Origin: Desulfosudis oleivorans Hxd3
Lineage (GTDB): Bacteria; Desulfobacterota; Desulfobacteria; Desulfobacterales; Desulfosudaceae
NCBI RefSeq assembly: GCF_000018405.1
Contig: NC_009943.1
Location: forward strand, 2,793,001 to 2,857,000
DNA: 64,000 nucleotides
Reading direction: 5' to 3'
Shown: positions 40,282 through 48,661 of the stretch, piece by piece
Position numbering within the stretch: the first letter of the stretch is position 1
How the letters are laid out: each line of letters starts with the position of its first letter
The notes under the pieces: generated by a model
What the model was told of the DNA's origin: nothing
The model's database searches: none
Seen by the model: the letters and a program-made list of their open reading frames with translations, nothing else
Made by a program: the position numbers and the translations under genes

Positions 40282-41559
40282 CTATAAAAAGGTGTGGCGC
40301 CGGGCCGGCTTTTTGCCGTGGCTGCCGCTTTTTTCAAAAGTCTTCGGTCGCGGTGAAGACTGCCGGGCCGGTTTTTTTCGGGCCGGCCGGTGGGCCGAAT
40401 CGGTGCGGGCCGGCGCGCTGCCGGTAAAGGCCGGAGCCGCTGCCTTGTAATTAAAACTTTCCAGGGTCCGCTGCTCAATCTCCGACCCCAGCAGCCGGTT
40501 GATGGCCCGTACCATGTTTCTGTCCTCACCGGTAATGAACGTAAACGCCTCTCCGGTGCAGGTGGCCCGGCCGGTACGGCCGATGCGGTGAATATAGGCT
40601 TCCGGCGTGGAGGGCACGTCATAGTTGATGACATGGGAGACCCGTGTCACGTCGATGCCCCGGGCCGCGATATCCGTGGCCACCAGGATCTGAAAGGTTC
40701 CTTTGCGAAAACCGTCCAGAGCCGCCTGGCGTTTGACCTGGGACAGGTTGCCCTGCAGCGAGGTGGAGCGAAAACCGGCGCCGGCCAGTTTCTGGTCCAG
40801 GTTCTTGGCGCGGTGCTTGGTGCGGGTAAACACCAATACCGACCGGGCCTGGGTCTGCTTTAACAGGTCCAGCAGAAACGCGGTTTTCAGGTGCTGGGCC
40901 ACCGGGTAGAGCGCGTGGCTCACCGTGTCCGCCGGCGCTTCATTGCCGACCTGGACGGTGGCGGGATTCTGCAGAATATCCGCGGCCAGCTTGCGAATCT
41001 CAGCGGGCATGGTGGCGGAAAACAGCAGGGTCTGGCGCTGTTTCGGGAGATGGGTGAGGATCTTTTTGATATCAGGGAAAAACCCCATATCAAACAACTG
41101 ATCCGCCTCATCAATGACCAGCACCTCCAGTTTGGACAGGTTGGCGGTACGGCGACCGATATGGTCCAGGAGACGGCCCGGGCAGGCCACCACGATATCA
41201 ACCTTTTTCAACTTCTGAATCTGGGGGGTGATGCCCACGCCGCCGTAAACCGTGGCGCTTTTCAGGCCGGTCTTGCGGCCCAGAACGCCAATGGCCTGGT
41301 GGGTCTGCTCCGCCAGTTCCCGGGTGGGGGCCAAAATCAGGGCACGAATGCCGCCTTTCTGCCCCTTCATTAACCGATGCAGGATCGGCAGGACGAACGC
41401 GGCGGTTTTGCCGGTGCCGGTCTGGGCCATTCCCATGACGTCACGGTTTTCCATGACCGGGGCAATCGCCTGGACCTGAATCGGTGTGGGGACTGCATAA
41501 CCGGCCTCTTTAATGCCGGCTGCTACCTGGGGGTTAAAACCAAATGCTTCAAAATTCAA
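40282..41559 (-). CDS. rhlE: DEAD-box RNA helicase RhlE
   Basis: A 425-residue DEAD-box ATPase. Motifs: Q-motif FGFNPQVAAGIKEAGYAVPT, Walker A AQTGTGKTAAF, PTRELAEQ, VLVIDEADQLFDMGF (DEAD), SATMP, HRIGRTGRA. The C-terminal tail is basic and low-complexity (RPARKKPARQS), typical of RhlE. It remodels RNA in ribosome assembly and decay. The start is TTG at 41557-41559, with AAAAGG upstream. A terminator-like hairpin lies in the leader, about 35 bases upstream. Confidence 0.92.
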   Translation of the reverse strand: MNFEAFGFNPQVAAGIKEAGYAVPTPIQVQAIAPVMENRDVMGMAQTGTGKTAAFVLPILHRLMKGQKGGIRALILAPTRELAEQTHQAIGVLGRKTGLKSATVYGGVGITPQIQKLKKVDIVVACPGRLLDHIGRRTANLSKLEVLVIDEADQLFDMGFFPDIKKILTHLPKQRQTLLFSATMPAEIRKLAADILQNPATVQVGNEAPADTVSHALYPVAQHLKTAFLLDLLKQTQARSVLVFTRTKHRAKNLDQKLAGAGFRSTSLQGNLSQVKRQAALDGFRKGTFQILVATDIAARGIDVTRVSHVINYDVPSTPEAYIHRIGRTGRATCTGEAFTFITGEDRNMVRAINRLLGSEIEQRTLESFNYKAAAPAFTGSAPARTDSAHRPARKKPARQSSPRPKTFEKSGSHGKKPARRHTFL

Positions 41560-41591
41560 CTTGCTACCTTTTCTTTCCGTGTTCCTAATAT

Positions 41592-41620
41592 AAAAAAAGC
41601 CCCGGAGTCATTCCGGGGCT
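41592..41620 (-). promoter_or_regulatory. Terminator-like hairpin in the rhlE leader
   Basis: Perfect 9-bp stem AGCCCCGGA / TCCGGGGCT, 5-base loop, followed on the minus strand by at least six T. There is no gene upstream on that strand for about 600 bases whose transcript it could end, so a regulatory (attenuator) role for rhlE is possible. Confidence 0.65.
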
Positions 41621-41739
41621 TATGTAATGTCTTTCATCAACAACCAGGAACACTGTTATGTTGCTGCGACACTACAGGGATACAGTGTGGTTGTCAAGCA
41701 TTATTATCTGAGTTCAAAGCAAATCCTGACGTACGCCTC

Positions 41740-42080
41740 AAAAGTGGTTCCTCTCCCGGTTGTTTATCCAAATCGAAATCGCTGTCGGGATCGGTATCGA
41801 AATCGAATTGTCTTTACGGCGTTACTCTCAAAGAGTATTTCTCTTATCCTGCTTATCCGTGTACTTTTCTTGGCGGCAAGAAAAGTACCAAAAGAACCGG
41901 CCCGTGCAGCTTGGCCTTCGGCTTCCCTCGCGCAAACGCTTTTTTCGGCGCGGGCAGGAACTCGCCCGCTTCGCGGTGCTCAAACAGCCTGCCCGCTTTT
42001 TTCCGAAAAAAGCATTTTCGCTCGGCTGCGCTGCAATGGGCGGGGCCTGCCATTGATGCCCTGACGTGGTATATAAAAGA
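41740..42080 (+). repeat. Dispersed hexamer-array repeat element, copy 3 (longest)
   Basis: GTTTATCC, ATCGNN hexamers (41768-41810), TTATCCTGCTTATCCGTG, then CTTGGCGGCAAGAAAAGTAC, CTTCCCTCGCGCAAACGC, CTGCGCTGCAATGGGCGGGG and GATGCCCTGACGTG. It combines head and tail segments seen separately in copies 1 and 2. The gap 41621-42248 has no gene; a GGACTTTTTGCGAAGCCGTC remnant lies near 42209-42230. Confidence 0.8.
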
Positions 42081-42248
42081 TTTGCTTTCCCAGAGACAAC
42101 CTGGTTTTAACTCTTATTATCGTAATTTGTAAATTCAAATGATTATTTTATAGACCTGTCAATAACAACACTTGGATCCTTGAACCCTTTGCACCCAGCA
42201 ACGCGGTTATTGGACTTTTTGCGAAGCCGTCCATCTTCCCCGTTGGAA

Positions 42249-42812
42249 TCAGGGGTTGCCCCTGCTCTGGCCGTTTGCCAGTGCCCCGGCGATCAGGTGG
42301 GCCGCGCGAATGGGCTCCGGAATCCGGCTGTGCACGGCAAACCGCTTTATCACCTGCCGGGCCTGCTCCATTGAAATATCCACGCGCTGCACAAAAATAT
42401 CCGCCACTTCTTCCATTTGCCCCAGCCGTTCAATCACGGCCCATTTCTTTTTGCCTTCCGGAATTGACGCGAGCAGGGCTTTTTTGATGGCCTCCATGTC
42501 GGGCCGAACCCGGGAGACCACCAGCACGGGCAGGCCGGTCCGCTGATGCAGGCTAAACACGTCCACCACGTTGAACCCGCCCAGGGCAATGCCCTGAAGC
42601 AGGATCAGGCGAATATGATCCGCAAACCGGGATTCCGTAATCAGGGTTGCCAGCACGTCAGCGGCGTCAGTGCCGTCTTTCTGAATCTCTCCCATTAACA
42701 CGCCGTCAAACCGCAGGCCGGCATAGACCGCGCCCACCACGGCCACCGGTCCCGCATGGTCCCTTGCAAAGGGCGCGTCGTCAAACCCCACCACATTGGA
42801 AAAGTGTTTCAT
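42249..42812 (-). CDS. DUF99 family protein
   Basis: A 187-residue protein of the DUF99 family, found in archaea and some bacteria. Visible are the early VVGFDDAPF, VVGAVYAGLRFDGVL and ALGGFNVVDVFSLHQRTGLP, and the late ARQVIKRFAVHSRIPEPIRA. DUF99 relatives are thought to be endonuclease V-like nucleases (endonuclease dU), with the early Asp in the active site. ATG at 42810-42812 follows GGGAC. It is divergent from hisF; the gap 42813-43031 shows nothing recognised. Confidence 0.85.
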   Translation of the reverse strand: MKHFSNVVGFDDAPFARDHAGPVAVVGAVYAGLRFDGVLMGEIQKDGTDAADVLATLITESRFADHIRLILLQGIALGGFNVVDVFSLHQRTGLPVLVVSRVRPDMEAIKKALLASIPEGKKKWAVIERLGQMEEVADIFVQRVDISMEQARQVIKRFAVHSRIPEPIRAAHLIAGALANGQSRGNP

Positions 42813-43031
42813 GTCCCGTCGCTTTCGAGATTTTTCCTGCAAATTATACCACACCCTGCCCGGTGCAGACACAGGATCAAGGGGCCACCTTTTTACTTTA
42901 CAACCGCCGGGCGGCATTGATACTCTGAAACGCCTGAACACGTGGGATTTGCCGGATAAGATGCTTGCGGCCCCTGTTTCGGAAAAATATTTGAACTGCA
43001 TAAAACCATCACACAAACCGGAGACAGATTC

Positions 43032-43793
43032 ATGACAGAAACGATTCGCATCATGCCGTGCCTGGACATGCAAAACGGACGCGTGGTCAAGGGCGTTCAT
43101 TTTGTTGATATCAAGGATGCCGGAGACCCGGTGGAATGCGCCAGGGCCTATTGCGCGGGCGGGGCCGACGAACTGGCCCTGCTGGATATTACGGCCACGG
43201 TGGAGGGCCGGGCCACCATGCTGGACGTGGTCCGCCGGGTGGCCGACGTTGCCACCGTCCCCTTTACCGTGGGTGGGGGCATTGCCGACGTGGCCTCGGC
43301 CGAGGCCGTGCTCAAAGCCGGGGCCGACAAGGTCTCCATCAGCAGCGCCGCCTTTCGCAAGCCGAACCTGGTGCCGGACCTGATTTCCGCCCTGGGCGCT
43401 GAAAAAGTGACCGTGGCCATTGACGTGGACCAGAACCCGGCCCTGCCGTCGGGGTACGAGGTTTACGTGGACGGCGGCCGCACCGCAACAGGGACCGATG
43501 CCGTGGAGTGGGCCAAAAAGGTGGACGGGTTCGGGGTGCCGGTGATTCTGCCCACCAGCAAGGCCGGGGACGGTGCCCAGACCGGCTACGACCTGCCGGT
43601 GATCCGGGCCATCAAACAGTCGGTTTCCGCCGAAGTGGTGGCCTCGGGCGGCGCCGGCACACTGGAACACTTTTACGAGGCAGTGCAGGCGGGGGCCACC
43701 ATTCTGCTGGCCGCCTCCATGTTTCACTTCGGCATGATCCGGATCGACGAACTCAAATCATACCTGAAAAATCGCGGCGTGGCGGTAAAATAG
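43032..43793 (+). CDS. hisF: Imidazole glycerol phosphate synthase subunit HisF (orphan)
   Basis: A 253-residue TIM barrel. The catalytic Asp residues are in place: IMPCLDMQNGRVVKGVHF and VTVAIDVDQNP. VGGGIADV, KVSISSAAF and VVASGGAGTLEHFYEAV are typical of HisF. The usual LLTSMDRDGT stretch is replaced by ILPTSKAGDGAQTGYDL, seen by me in a divergent HisF group. It converts PRFAR with ammonia from HisH to IGP and AICAR. No hisH or other his gene is near, and it is followed by a flavoprotein gene. Confidence 0.87.
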   Translation: MTETIRIMPCLDMQNGRVVKGVHFVDIKDAGDPVECARAYCAGGADELALLDITATVEGRATMLDVVRRVADVATVPFTVGGGIADVASAEAVLKAGADKVSISSAAFRKPNLVPDLISALGAEKVTVAIDVDQNPALPSGYEVYVDGGRTATGTDAVEWAKKVDGFGVPVILPTSKAGDGAQTGYDLPVIRAIKQSVSAEVVASGGAGTLEHFYEAVQAGATILLAASMFHFGMIRIDELKSYLKNRGVAVK

Positions 43794-43807
43794 ACGAAGG
43801 CAAAACC

Positions 43808-45295
43808 ATGATCCAGTGCCCGGCAGAGGCAAAAGCGTCATGGGACGTTGTGGTGATCGGCACGGGCATGGGCGGGTCGGCGGCCGGGGCCATCTGCGCC
43901 CTGAACGGCTTGAAGACCCTGATCGTGGACAAAAACCCCGCACCCGGCGGGGCCTGTTCCTGCTACGAAAAACAGGGATTCCGGCTGGACACCGGCACCC
44001 ACCTGTTTATCCGGTGTAACAGGGGCCCTTTTGGCGATCTTACGAAACGTCTGGGCATGGGCCTGCCCATCGAATTCCGTCGCACCCGGTACCTCACCCA
44101 CGTGAAGGGCATGAACGTGGACGCCCGCATTCCGGCCGGACGGTTCGGTATGGTCATGGTGCTTCCCCTGCTGATCTGGCAGCTCAAAATTCATCCACGA
44201 TACCACGGCCCCATTCTCCGGCTGTTTTACGACATCGCCCGCATGAAACCCCGACAGGTAGAGGCCTTGGATAAGGTCCCCATCGAAGCCTTTCTGCTGC
44301 GCTATACTGAAAACCCGGAGGTGCGGGCCATGATGGGTATTCTGCTGGGGCTTTTCTTTGTGCTTCCCGCATGGGAGGCATCGGCCGGGGAGAGCATCTG
44401 GAACCTGCAGAAGATGTTTGTTGAAAACTGCCTGGGCTATCCCAAAGGCGGGGCCATCACCATTCCAAAGACATTTCTTGCCGGCGCGGAACGCCATGGC
44501 GCCGAAGTCCGCCTGAAATGCGGGGTTGAAAAAATAGAGATTCAGCACAACCAGGTCAAGGCCGTGGTCCTGGACAACGGGGAACAGGTCACCACCCGGT
44601 CCGTGATCAGCACCACCGCCCTCAGGGACACGGTGTTCCGGCTGGCAGGCGGCGATCTTTTCCCGCCCGGTTACGTGGCCGGGGTTAAAAAAATCAAACA
44701 GGCCTGGACCGCGGTCCAGGCCAAGATAGCGGTCAAAAAACGCCTGATTCACGCCGGTTCGATGGTGGGATGCGTGCCCCTGCGGTTCAAAATCGAAGAC
44801 CGGGTGGTGCGGGAAGCCATGGCCCGGGTTGAAAACGGCATTCAGGGCGACACCATTCCCATCTACGCGCCGGTGCCCACCAACTACGACCCGGACCTGG
44901 CACCCGAAGGCTGCCACATCATCACGGCTGCGGCCGTGGCCCCCACCCTGGACGTGCCCCTTGCCGACAACGAACAGGTATGGATCAACGGCCTGATGAA
45001 CGCCCTGCACCAAATGGTGCCGGGCTTGAAGGAGAACACCCTGTTTGCCGACACCTGGACCGTGGCCGACCTGGCCGGCTGGATCGGCAAAAGCAGCGGA
45101 TCGGTGATCACCACGGCCCAGACCGTGGACCAGGTGGGCCCCGGCCGGCCGGATCACCGGACACCGGTTGAAGGGCTCTACATTGCCGGCGACTGCGCCG
45201 GCCCGGCCCGGGGCGTGGGCACGGAACTGGCCTGCCAGAGTGGAATGGACTGCGGAGACCTGGTGTCATCGGATCTGCGGCGCGGTGAAGGATAA
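43808..45295 (+). CDS. Phytoene-desaturase-like FAD-dependent oxidoreductase
   Basis: A 495-residue flavoprotein. The N-terminal dinucleotide fold DVVVIGTGMGGSAAGAICAL ends in Asp-Lys (LIVDKNPAPGGACSCYEKQG), and the C-terminal FAD contact GLYIAGDCAGPARGVGTELA is present. This is the CrtI/retinol-isomerase superfamily; carotenoid genes are absent, so the substrate is open. The longer hydrophobic central part (FGMVMVLPLLIWQLKI) may sit on the membrane. ATG 43808 is 14 bases after hisF, so they are probably cotranscribed. Confidence 0.82.
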   Translation: MIQCPAEAKASWDVVVIGTGMGGSAAGAICALNGLKTLIVDKNPAPGGACSCYEKQGFRLDTGTHLFIRCNRGPFGDLTKRLGMGLPIEFRRTRYLTHVKGMNVDARIPAGRFGMVMVLPLLIWQLKIHPRYHGPILRLFYDIARMKPRQVEALDKVPIEAFLLRYTENPEVRAMMGILLGLFFVLPAWEASAGESIWNLQKMFVENCLGYPKGGAITIPKTFLAGAERHGAEVRLKCGVEKIEIQHNQVKAVVLDNGEQVTTRSVISTTALRDTVFRLAGGDLFPPGYVAGVKKIKQAWTAVQAKIAVKKRLIHAGSMVGCVPLRFKIEDRVVREAMARVENGIQGDTIPIYAPVPTNYDPDLAPEGCHIITAAAVAPTLDVPLADNEQVWINGLMNALHQMVPGLKENTLFADTWTVADLAGWIGKSSGSVITTAQTVDQVGPGRPDHRTPVEGLYIAGDCAGPARGVGTELACQSGMDCGDLVSSDLRRGEG

Positions 45296-45319
45296 AGCTT
45301 TTCCGGACCGGCTGCTTAC

Positions 45320-45958
45320 TTACTGAAGGAACGCGGCTGCGTTTTTCTGCATGGCCTCGAAATCAGCGTCGGAAAGGCCGGCGCCACGGACAATGCGACG
45401 GGCCGTCTCGTGGTCGATGAGGTCCGACGGCGCGTGGGTATCGGTATTGATCACCATGCCGGCACCGTGTTTTTTCGCCAGGGCCGCCACGTGGCCGTTG
45501 GCAAGAGAGTGACCGGCCCGGGCCGAAATCTCCAGCAGCACATTGTTCTTTTTAGCGGCCATCACCTCGTCCTCGGTGATCAGGCCGGGATGGGCCAGGA
45601 TGTCCACACCCGCGTCAATGGCTGCCCGGTTGGTGCCCGGCGCCACCGGCTCGGCCAGGGTCTCGCCGTGAACCACCACGATGCGGGCCCCCAGGGAGCG
45701 GGCCTGAATCACCACCCCGGCGATCAGGGACGGATGCACATGGGTGATCTCGATACCGGGAATCACCTGGATCGCCAGAACATTATTGAGCTCCTCGGCC
45801 ACGTCCACGATGCGGGGGAGAATAAAATCGATGTTGGAGGAGTCGCCGTGGTCGGTGATGGCAATGGCGGCAAGGCCCTTGTGCTCGGCCCGCCGGGCCA
45901 GCTCGGACGGAATCAGTACGCCGTCGCTGAAAATTGTGTGCATGTGCAGGTCGATCAT
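45320..45958 (-). CDS. PHP-domain phosphoesterase
   Basis: A 212-residue PHP-domain hydrolase. Metal motifs: MIDLHMHTIFSDG (HxH), AITDHGDSSN, PGIEITHVHP, VVHGETL, DILAHPGLI and NTDTHAPSDL. The family includes histidinol phosphatases and nucleotide phosphoesterases. Length and the early SDG fit a stand-alone PHP protein of unknown substrate. It is convergent with the flavoprotein gene. Confidence 0.85.
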   Translation of the reverse strand: MIDLHMHTIFSDGVLIPSELARRAEHKGLAAIAITDHGDSSNIDFILPRIVDVAEELNNVLAIQVIPGIEITHVHPSLIAGVVIQARSLGARIVVVHGETLAEPVAPGTNRAAIDAGVDILAHPGLITEDEVMAAKKNNVLLEISARAGHSLANGHVAALAKKHGAGMVINTDTHAPSDLIDHETARRIVRGAGLSDADFEAMQKNAAAFLQ

Positions 45959-45971
45959 GTTTCCCCCGTTT

Positions 45972-45993
45972 TTGGGCGGCTTTTTACGAAGCC
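45972..45993. repeat. GGCTTTTTACGAAGCC repeat remnant
   Basis: GCGGCTTTTTACGAAGCCGT, matching the tail of the element at 28615-28746 and a remnant near 42209-42230. It can fold (CGGCTT / AAGCCG) at the 3' end of the bifunctional nuclease gene. Confidence 0.6.
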
Positions 45994-45994
45994 G

Positions 45995-46498
45995 TCACAC
46001 TTTATACTTTCCAAAATCATCGGGAGAAAGACTGGCCAGATACTCGGCCCACTTCTTTCCCTCTTCGCTCTTGTCCTTGACCTCGTAAGTTCGGGCCCCG
46101 CCGTCGGGTTTGAGGGCCGCGATCACCTTTTCATCCACAAACACCGGAGCGCTAAACCGCACCGCCATGGCAACGGCGTCGCTGGGCCGGGCGTCAATGG
46201 AGAACTCGTTGTCGCCGGAGGCAAAATAGATACGCGCGTAAAAGGTGTTCTCCTTCAAATCGCACACCTCAATGCGCTCCACATCCACATGCATCATGGC
46301 GATAAAATTCTTGAACAGGTCGTGGGTCATGGGCCGTTCGAAATGGACCTCCTGAAGGGCCGATGCAATGGCCGTGGCCTCCAGCAGGCCGATCCAGATA
46401 GGAATGGTCTCCTGGGTGTCCACGGTCTTGAGTACCAGAATCGGGGTTTTGGAGTCCTGGTCCAGGGCCAGGCCCAGAATATCAACCTTATGCAGCAT
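45995..46498 (-). CDS. Bifunctional nuclease family protein (DUF151)
   Basis: A 167-residue BFN/DUF151 protein. Typical parts: ILGLALDQDSKTPILVLKTV, IPIWIGLLEATAIASAL, RPMTHDLFKNFIAMM, and IDARPSDAVAMAVRFSAPVF. Members have been described with DNase and RNase activity, but a general role is not settled. ATG at 46496-46498 is inside the last codons of miaB (11-base overlap), so coupled translation is likely; the family is often next to miaB in this phylum. Confidence 0.88.
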   Translation of the reverse strand: MLHKVDILGLALDQDSKTPILVLKTVDTQETIPIWIGLLEATAIASALQEVHFERPMTHDLFKNFIAMMHVDVERIEVCDLKENTFYARIYFASGDNEFSIDARPSDAVAMAVRFSAPVFVDEKVIAALKPDGGARTYEVKDKSEEGKKWAEYLASLSPDDFGKYKV

Positions 46499-47888
46499 GC
46501 GCGTCTCCTCCTGCTCCCGGTTTCTCAACACCTACGGCAATGCCGGACAGGCTGTGGGCCAGGCCGGACATGATCTCCACGCGCACCATGGCGCCCGGTC
46601 CAACGGCATTGCCGCTGGCAAGCTCCCGGGGCACCGTGAAATTGGCCACCCGGTTGCAGGTGGTGCGGCCGGTCCACTGGACGGTATCCGCCGTGATGTC
46701 GTTTCTGCCCGAGGACTTGCTTTTGCCCTCCACCAGCACCTGTTCGACACGGCCCTCCAGCGCCCTGTTTTTTTCAGCGGTGATCCGGTTCTGCAGTTCC
46801 AGCAGGGCGTAAATGCGCTGCTGCTTTTCCGCTTCATCCACCTTGCCGTCAAACGCACGGGCCGGTGCCAGGGGCCGGTCTGAATACATGAAGGCAAAGA
46901 TGCTGTCGTACCGGACCTTTTCGATCAGGTCCAGGGTCTGTAAAAAATCCTGCTCCGTCTCCCCGGGAAACCCCACAATGATATCGGTGGAAAGGGCCAT
47001 GCCGGGTTGGGCCTCCCTCAGCCAGTGAAGTTTTTCCAGATAGGCCTGCCGGGTGTAGCGTCGGTTCATGCGCTTTAAAACAGCATCGGAACCGGACTGG
47101 GCCGGCAGGTGCACGTGACTGCACAGTTTGTCAAGGGAGGTAAAGGCCGCTGCCAGTTCCGGTGAAAGGTCCTTGGGATGGGAGGTGGTAAACCGAATGC
47201 GGTGCAGCCCGTCAATCTCGTTGACCCTGGCCAGAAGGTCGGCAAAAGAGCAGAGCCCCTCTTTTTGGCCATAGCTGTTCACGTTCTGGCCCAGCAGGGT
47301 GATCTCCCGCAGCCCGCCGGCCACACGGGCCCGAATCTCATCAAGAATATGCTCCGGCGCGCGGCTGGTCTCCCGGCCCCTCACATAGGGAACCACACAG
47401 TAGGTGCAGAAGTTGTCGCACCCCCGCATGATGGTGATAAAACCGGTTACCCCGCTGCTGTCCGGCCCCTGAAGGGCATGCACCGATTCGTCGATGGCGG
47501 CGGTCATCTCCACGTCCACGATGCGGTCGCCCTGGTGCGCCACGGCCTGAATATGTCCGGGCAGCCGGCCCAGGGCATGGGTGCCGAACACGATATCCAC
47601 GCAGGGGAAAGCGTCAAGTAACTGCCGGCCCTCCTCCTGGGCCAGGCATCCACCCACGCCGACGATCATGTCCGGCCGGGCCCGCTTCATGGCGGCCAGC
47701 CGGCCCACAAAGCTGGTGGCCTTCTGTTTGGCCTTGGCCCGAATGGTGCAGGTGTTGACAAAGACCAGGTCGGCCTGTTCAGGTGCGTTTACGGATCGGT
47801 GGCCCATGGCGGTAAGGATGGCCGACAGCTGGGATGAATCGTACACGTTCATCTGGCAGCCGATGGTATGGATGTAAAACCGCTTCAT
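46488..47888 (-). CDS. miaB: tRNA-2-methylthio-N6-dimethylallyladenosine synthase MiaB
   Basis: A 466-residue radical-SAM methylthiotransferase. The N-terminal UPF0004 domain has the first cluster cysteines (HTIGCQMNVYDS, VFVNTCTIRAKA, GVGGCLAQ). The radical-SAM CxxxCxxC is in RGCDNFCTYCVVPYVRGRE, and a C-terminal TRAM domain covers about 385-445. It thiomethylates i6A37 in tRNA. The C-terminal about 20 residues run past the TRAM domain. It is in a run of minus-strand genes with the bifunctional nuclease. Confidence 0.94.
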   Translation of the reverse strand: MKRFYIHTIGCQMNVYDSSQLSAILTAMGHRSVNAPEQADLVFVNTCTIRAKAKQKATSFVGRLAAMKRARPDMIVGVGGCLAQEEGRQLLDAFPCVDIVFGTHALGRLPGHIQAVAHQGDRIVDVEMTAAIDESVHALQGPDSSGVTGFITIMRGCDNFCTYCVVPYVRGRETSRAPEHILDEIRARVAGGLREITLLGQNVNSYGQKEGLCSFADLLARVNEIDGLHRIRFTTSHPKDLSPELAAAFTSLDKLCSHVHLPAQSGSDAVLKRMNRRYTRQAYLEKLHWLREAQPGMALSTDIIVGFPGETEQDFLQTLDLIEKVRYDSIFAFMYSDRPLAPARAFDGKVDEAEKQQRIYALLELQNRITAEKNRALEGRVEQVLVEGKSKSSGRNDITADTVQWTGRTTCNRVANFTVPRELASGNAVGPGAMVRVEIMSGLAHSLSGIAVGVEKPGAGGDAHAA

Positions 47889-47905
47889 GGACGAACGTCC
47901 TCTTC

Positions 47906-48325
47906 TTACTCATCCCCGCCCTGAATTTCCAGTCTCTGAATATCGGCCAGCAGAATTCGCACGTCGGCCACCGGGGAAGAACCGTAGCAGGCCATGTCCG
48001 CCTTCATGACCAGCCGGACCGTGTCGCCGTCCTTTAACTGGATCAGGGCCGAAACCGTCCCGTCCGCGGCCTTTTCAAACGCTGCCGACCGGATTCGGTC
48101 AAAATCCACCGATGCGTCGGCCATACCCATCTTGCCGAAAAAAAAGGTGCTCCCATCGCAGGAAAACCGGTTCAGCACAATGGAAAGGCCGGACCGGTCC
48201 ACCAGGGCCGCGGAAAAATCACGCGCCGGTTCCGGAATTTCGATGCCGCCCTGGCCGGCACCGCCCATGCCCAGGCACATCACCGCCGCCATCACCGACA
48301 ACAGCAGACACACTCTCTTTTTCAT
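47906..48325 (-). CDS. Hypothetical exported protein
   Basis: A 139-residue protein with a signal peptide at residues 1 to about 25 (MKKRVCLLLSVMAAVMCLGM) and a polar remainder with ARDFSAALVDRSGLSIVLNR, FSCDGSTFFFGKMG and LLADIQRLEI at the end. Possibly a small periplasmic or outer-surface beta protein. Two Cys after the signal might pair. No family recognised. It lies 17 bases upstream of miaB in the same direction. Confidence 0.65.
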   Translation of the reverse strand: MKKRVCLLLSVMAAVMCLGMGGAGQGGIEIPEPARDFSAALVDRSGLSIVLNRFSCDGSTFFFGKMGMADASVDFDRIRSAAFEKAADGTVSALIQLKDGDTVRLVMKADMACYGSSPVADVRILLADIQRLEIQGGDE

Positions 48326-48367
48326 CGACTTTCTCCCGCAACGAATGAACCAAAACCAGCATCCGGA

Positions 48368-48616
48368 CTAATAAGGAAGCTCCGCCGCCGTAAATCCTGT
48401 GTCTTCCATCAGCATCTCTTTTTTCAGGTCAGCCAGAATCTTTTCGACCTCGTCTTCACAACCCGGCGCAATGGAGAGCACCACCGTTCCCGCGGCCGCA
48501 TCCAGGGTGGTCAGAACGGCCAGGCCGTCATACCCCTCAAACACAAACCGGAGAAAAGCGATTTCCCGGCGGTCCACCCGGAAGTAACGCCGACTGGTCT
48601 TTTTTCCACCTTGCAC
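48368..48616 (-). CDS. DUF4911 family protein
   Basis: An 82-residue protein with RYFRVDRREIAFLRFVFEGY, DGLAVLTTLDAA and VVLSIAPGCEDEVEKILADL. This is the DUF4911 pattern, usually beside miaB, efp or ribosome-related genes in Desulfobacterota. Function unknown. The start is GTG at 48614-48616 with AGGA seven bases upstream. It stands between efp and the exported protein gene. Confidence 0.8.
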   Translation of the reverse strand: MQGGKKTSRRYFRVDRREIAFLRFVFEGYDGLAVLTTLDAAAGTVVLSIAPGCEDEVEKILADLKKEMLMEDTGFTAAELPY

Positions 48617-48661
48617 AAAAATTTCCTGAAAATCAAGCGGCCCGGCAAGAAAACACCGGCC

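Noticed and set aside
41860-42050. Short open frames inside the hexamer-array element copy 3.
   Set aside because: The sequence is shared by non-coding copies with different frames and indels, so coding is not supported.
42249-43727. A 492-codon open frame on the minus strand running across hisF.
   Set aside because: Only its last 187 codons (DUF99 gene, from ATG 42812) have family character. The upstream part is antisense to hisF, whose motifs are unambiguous.
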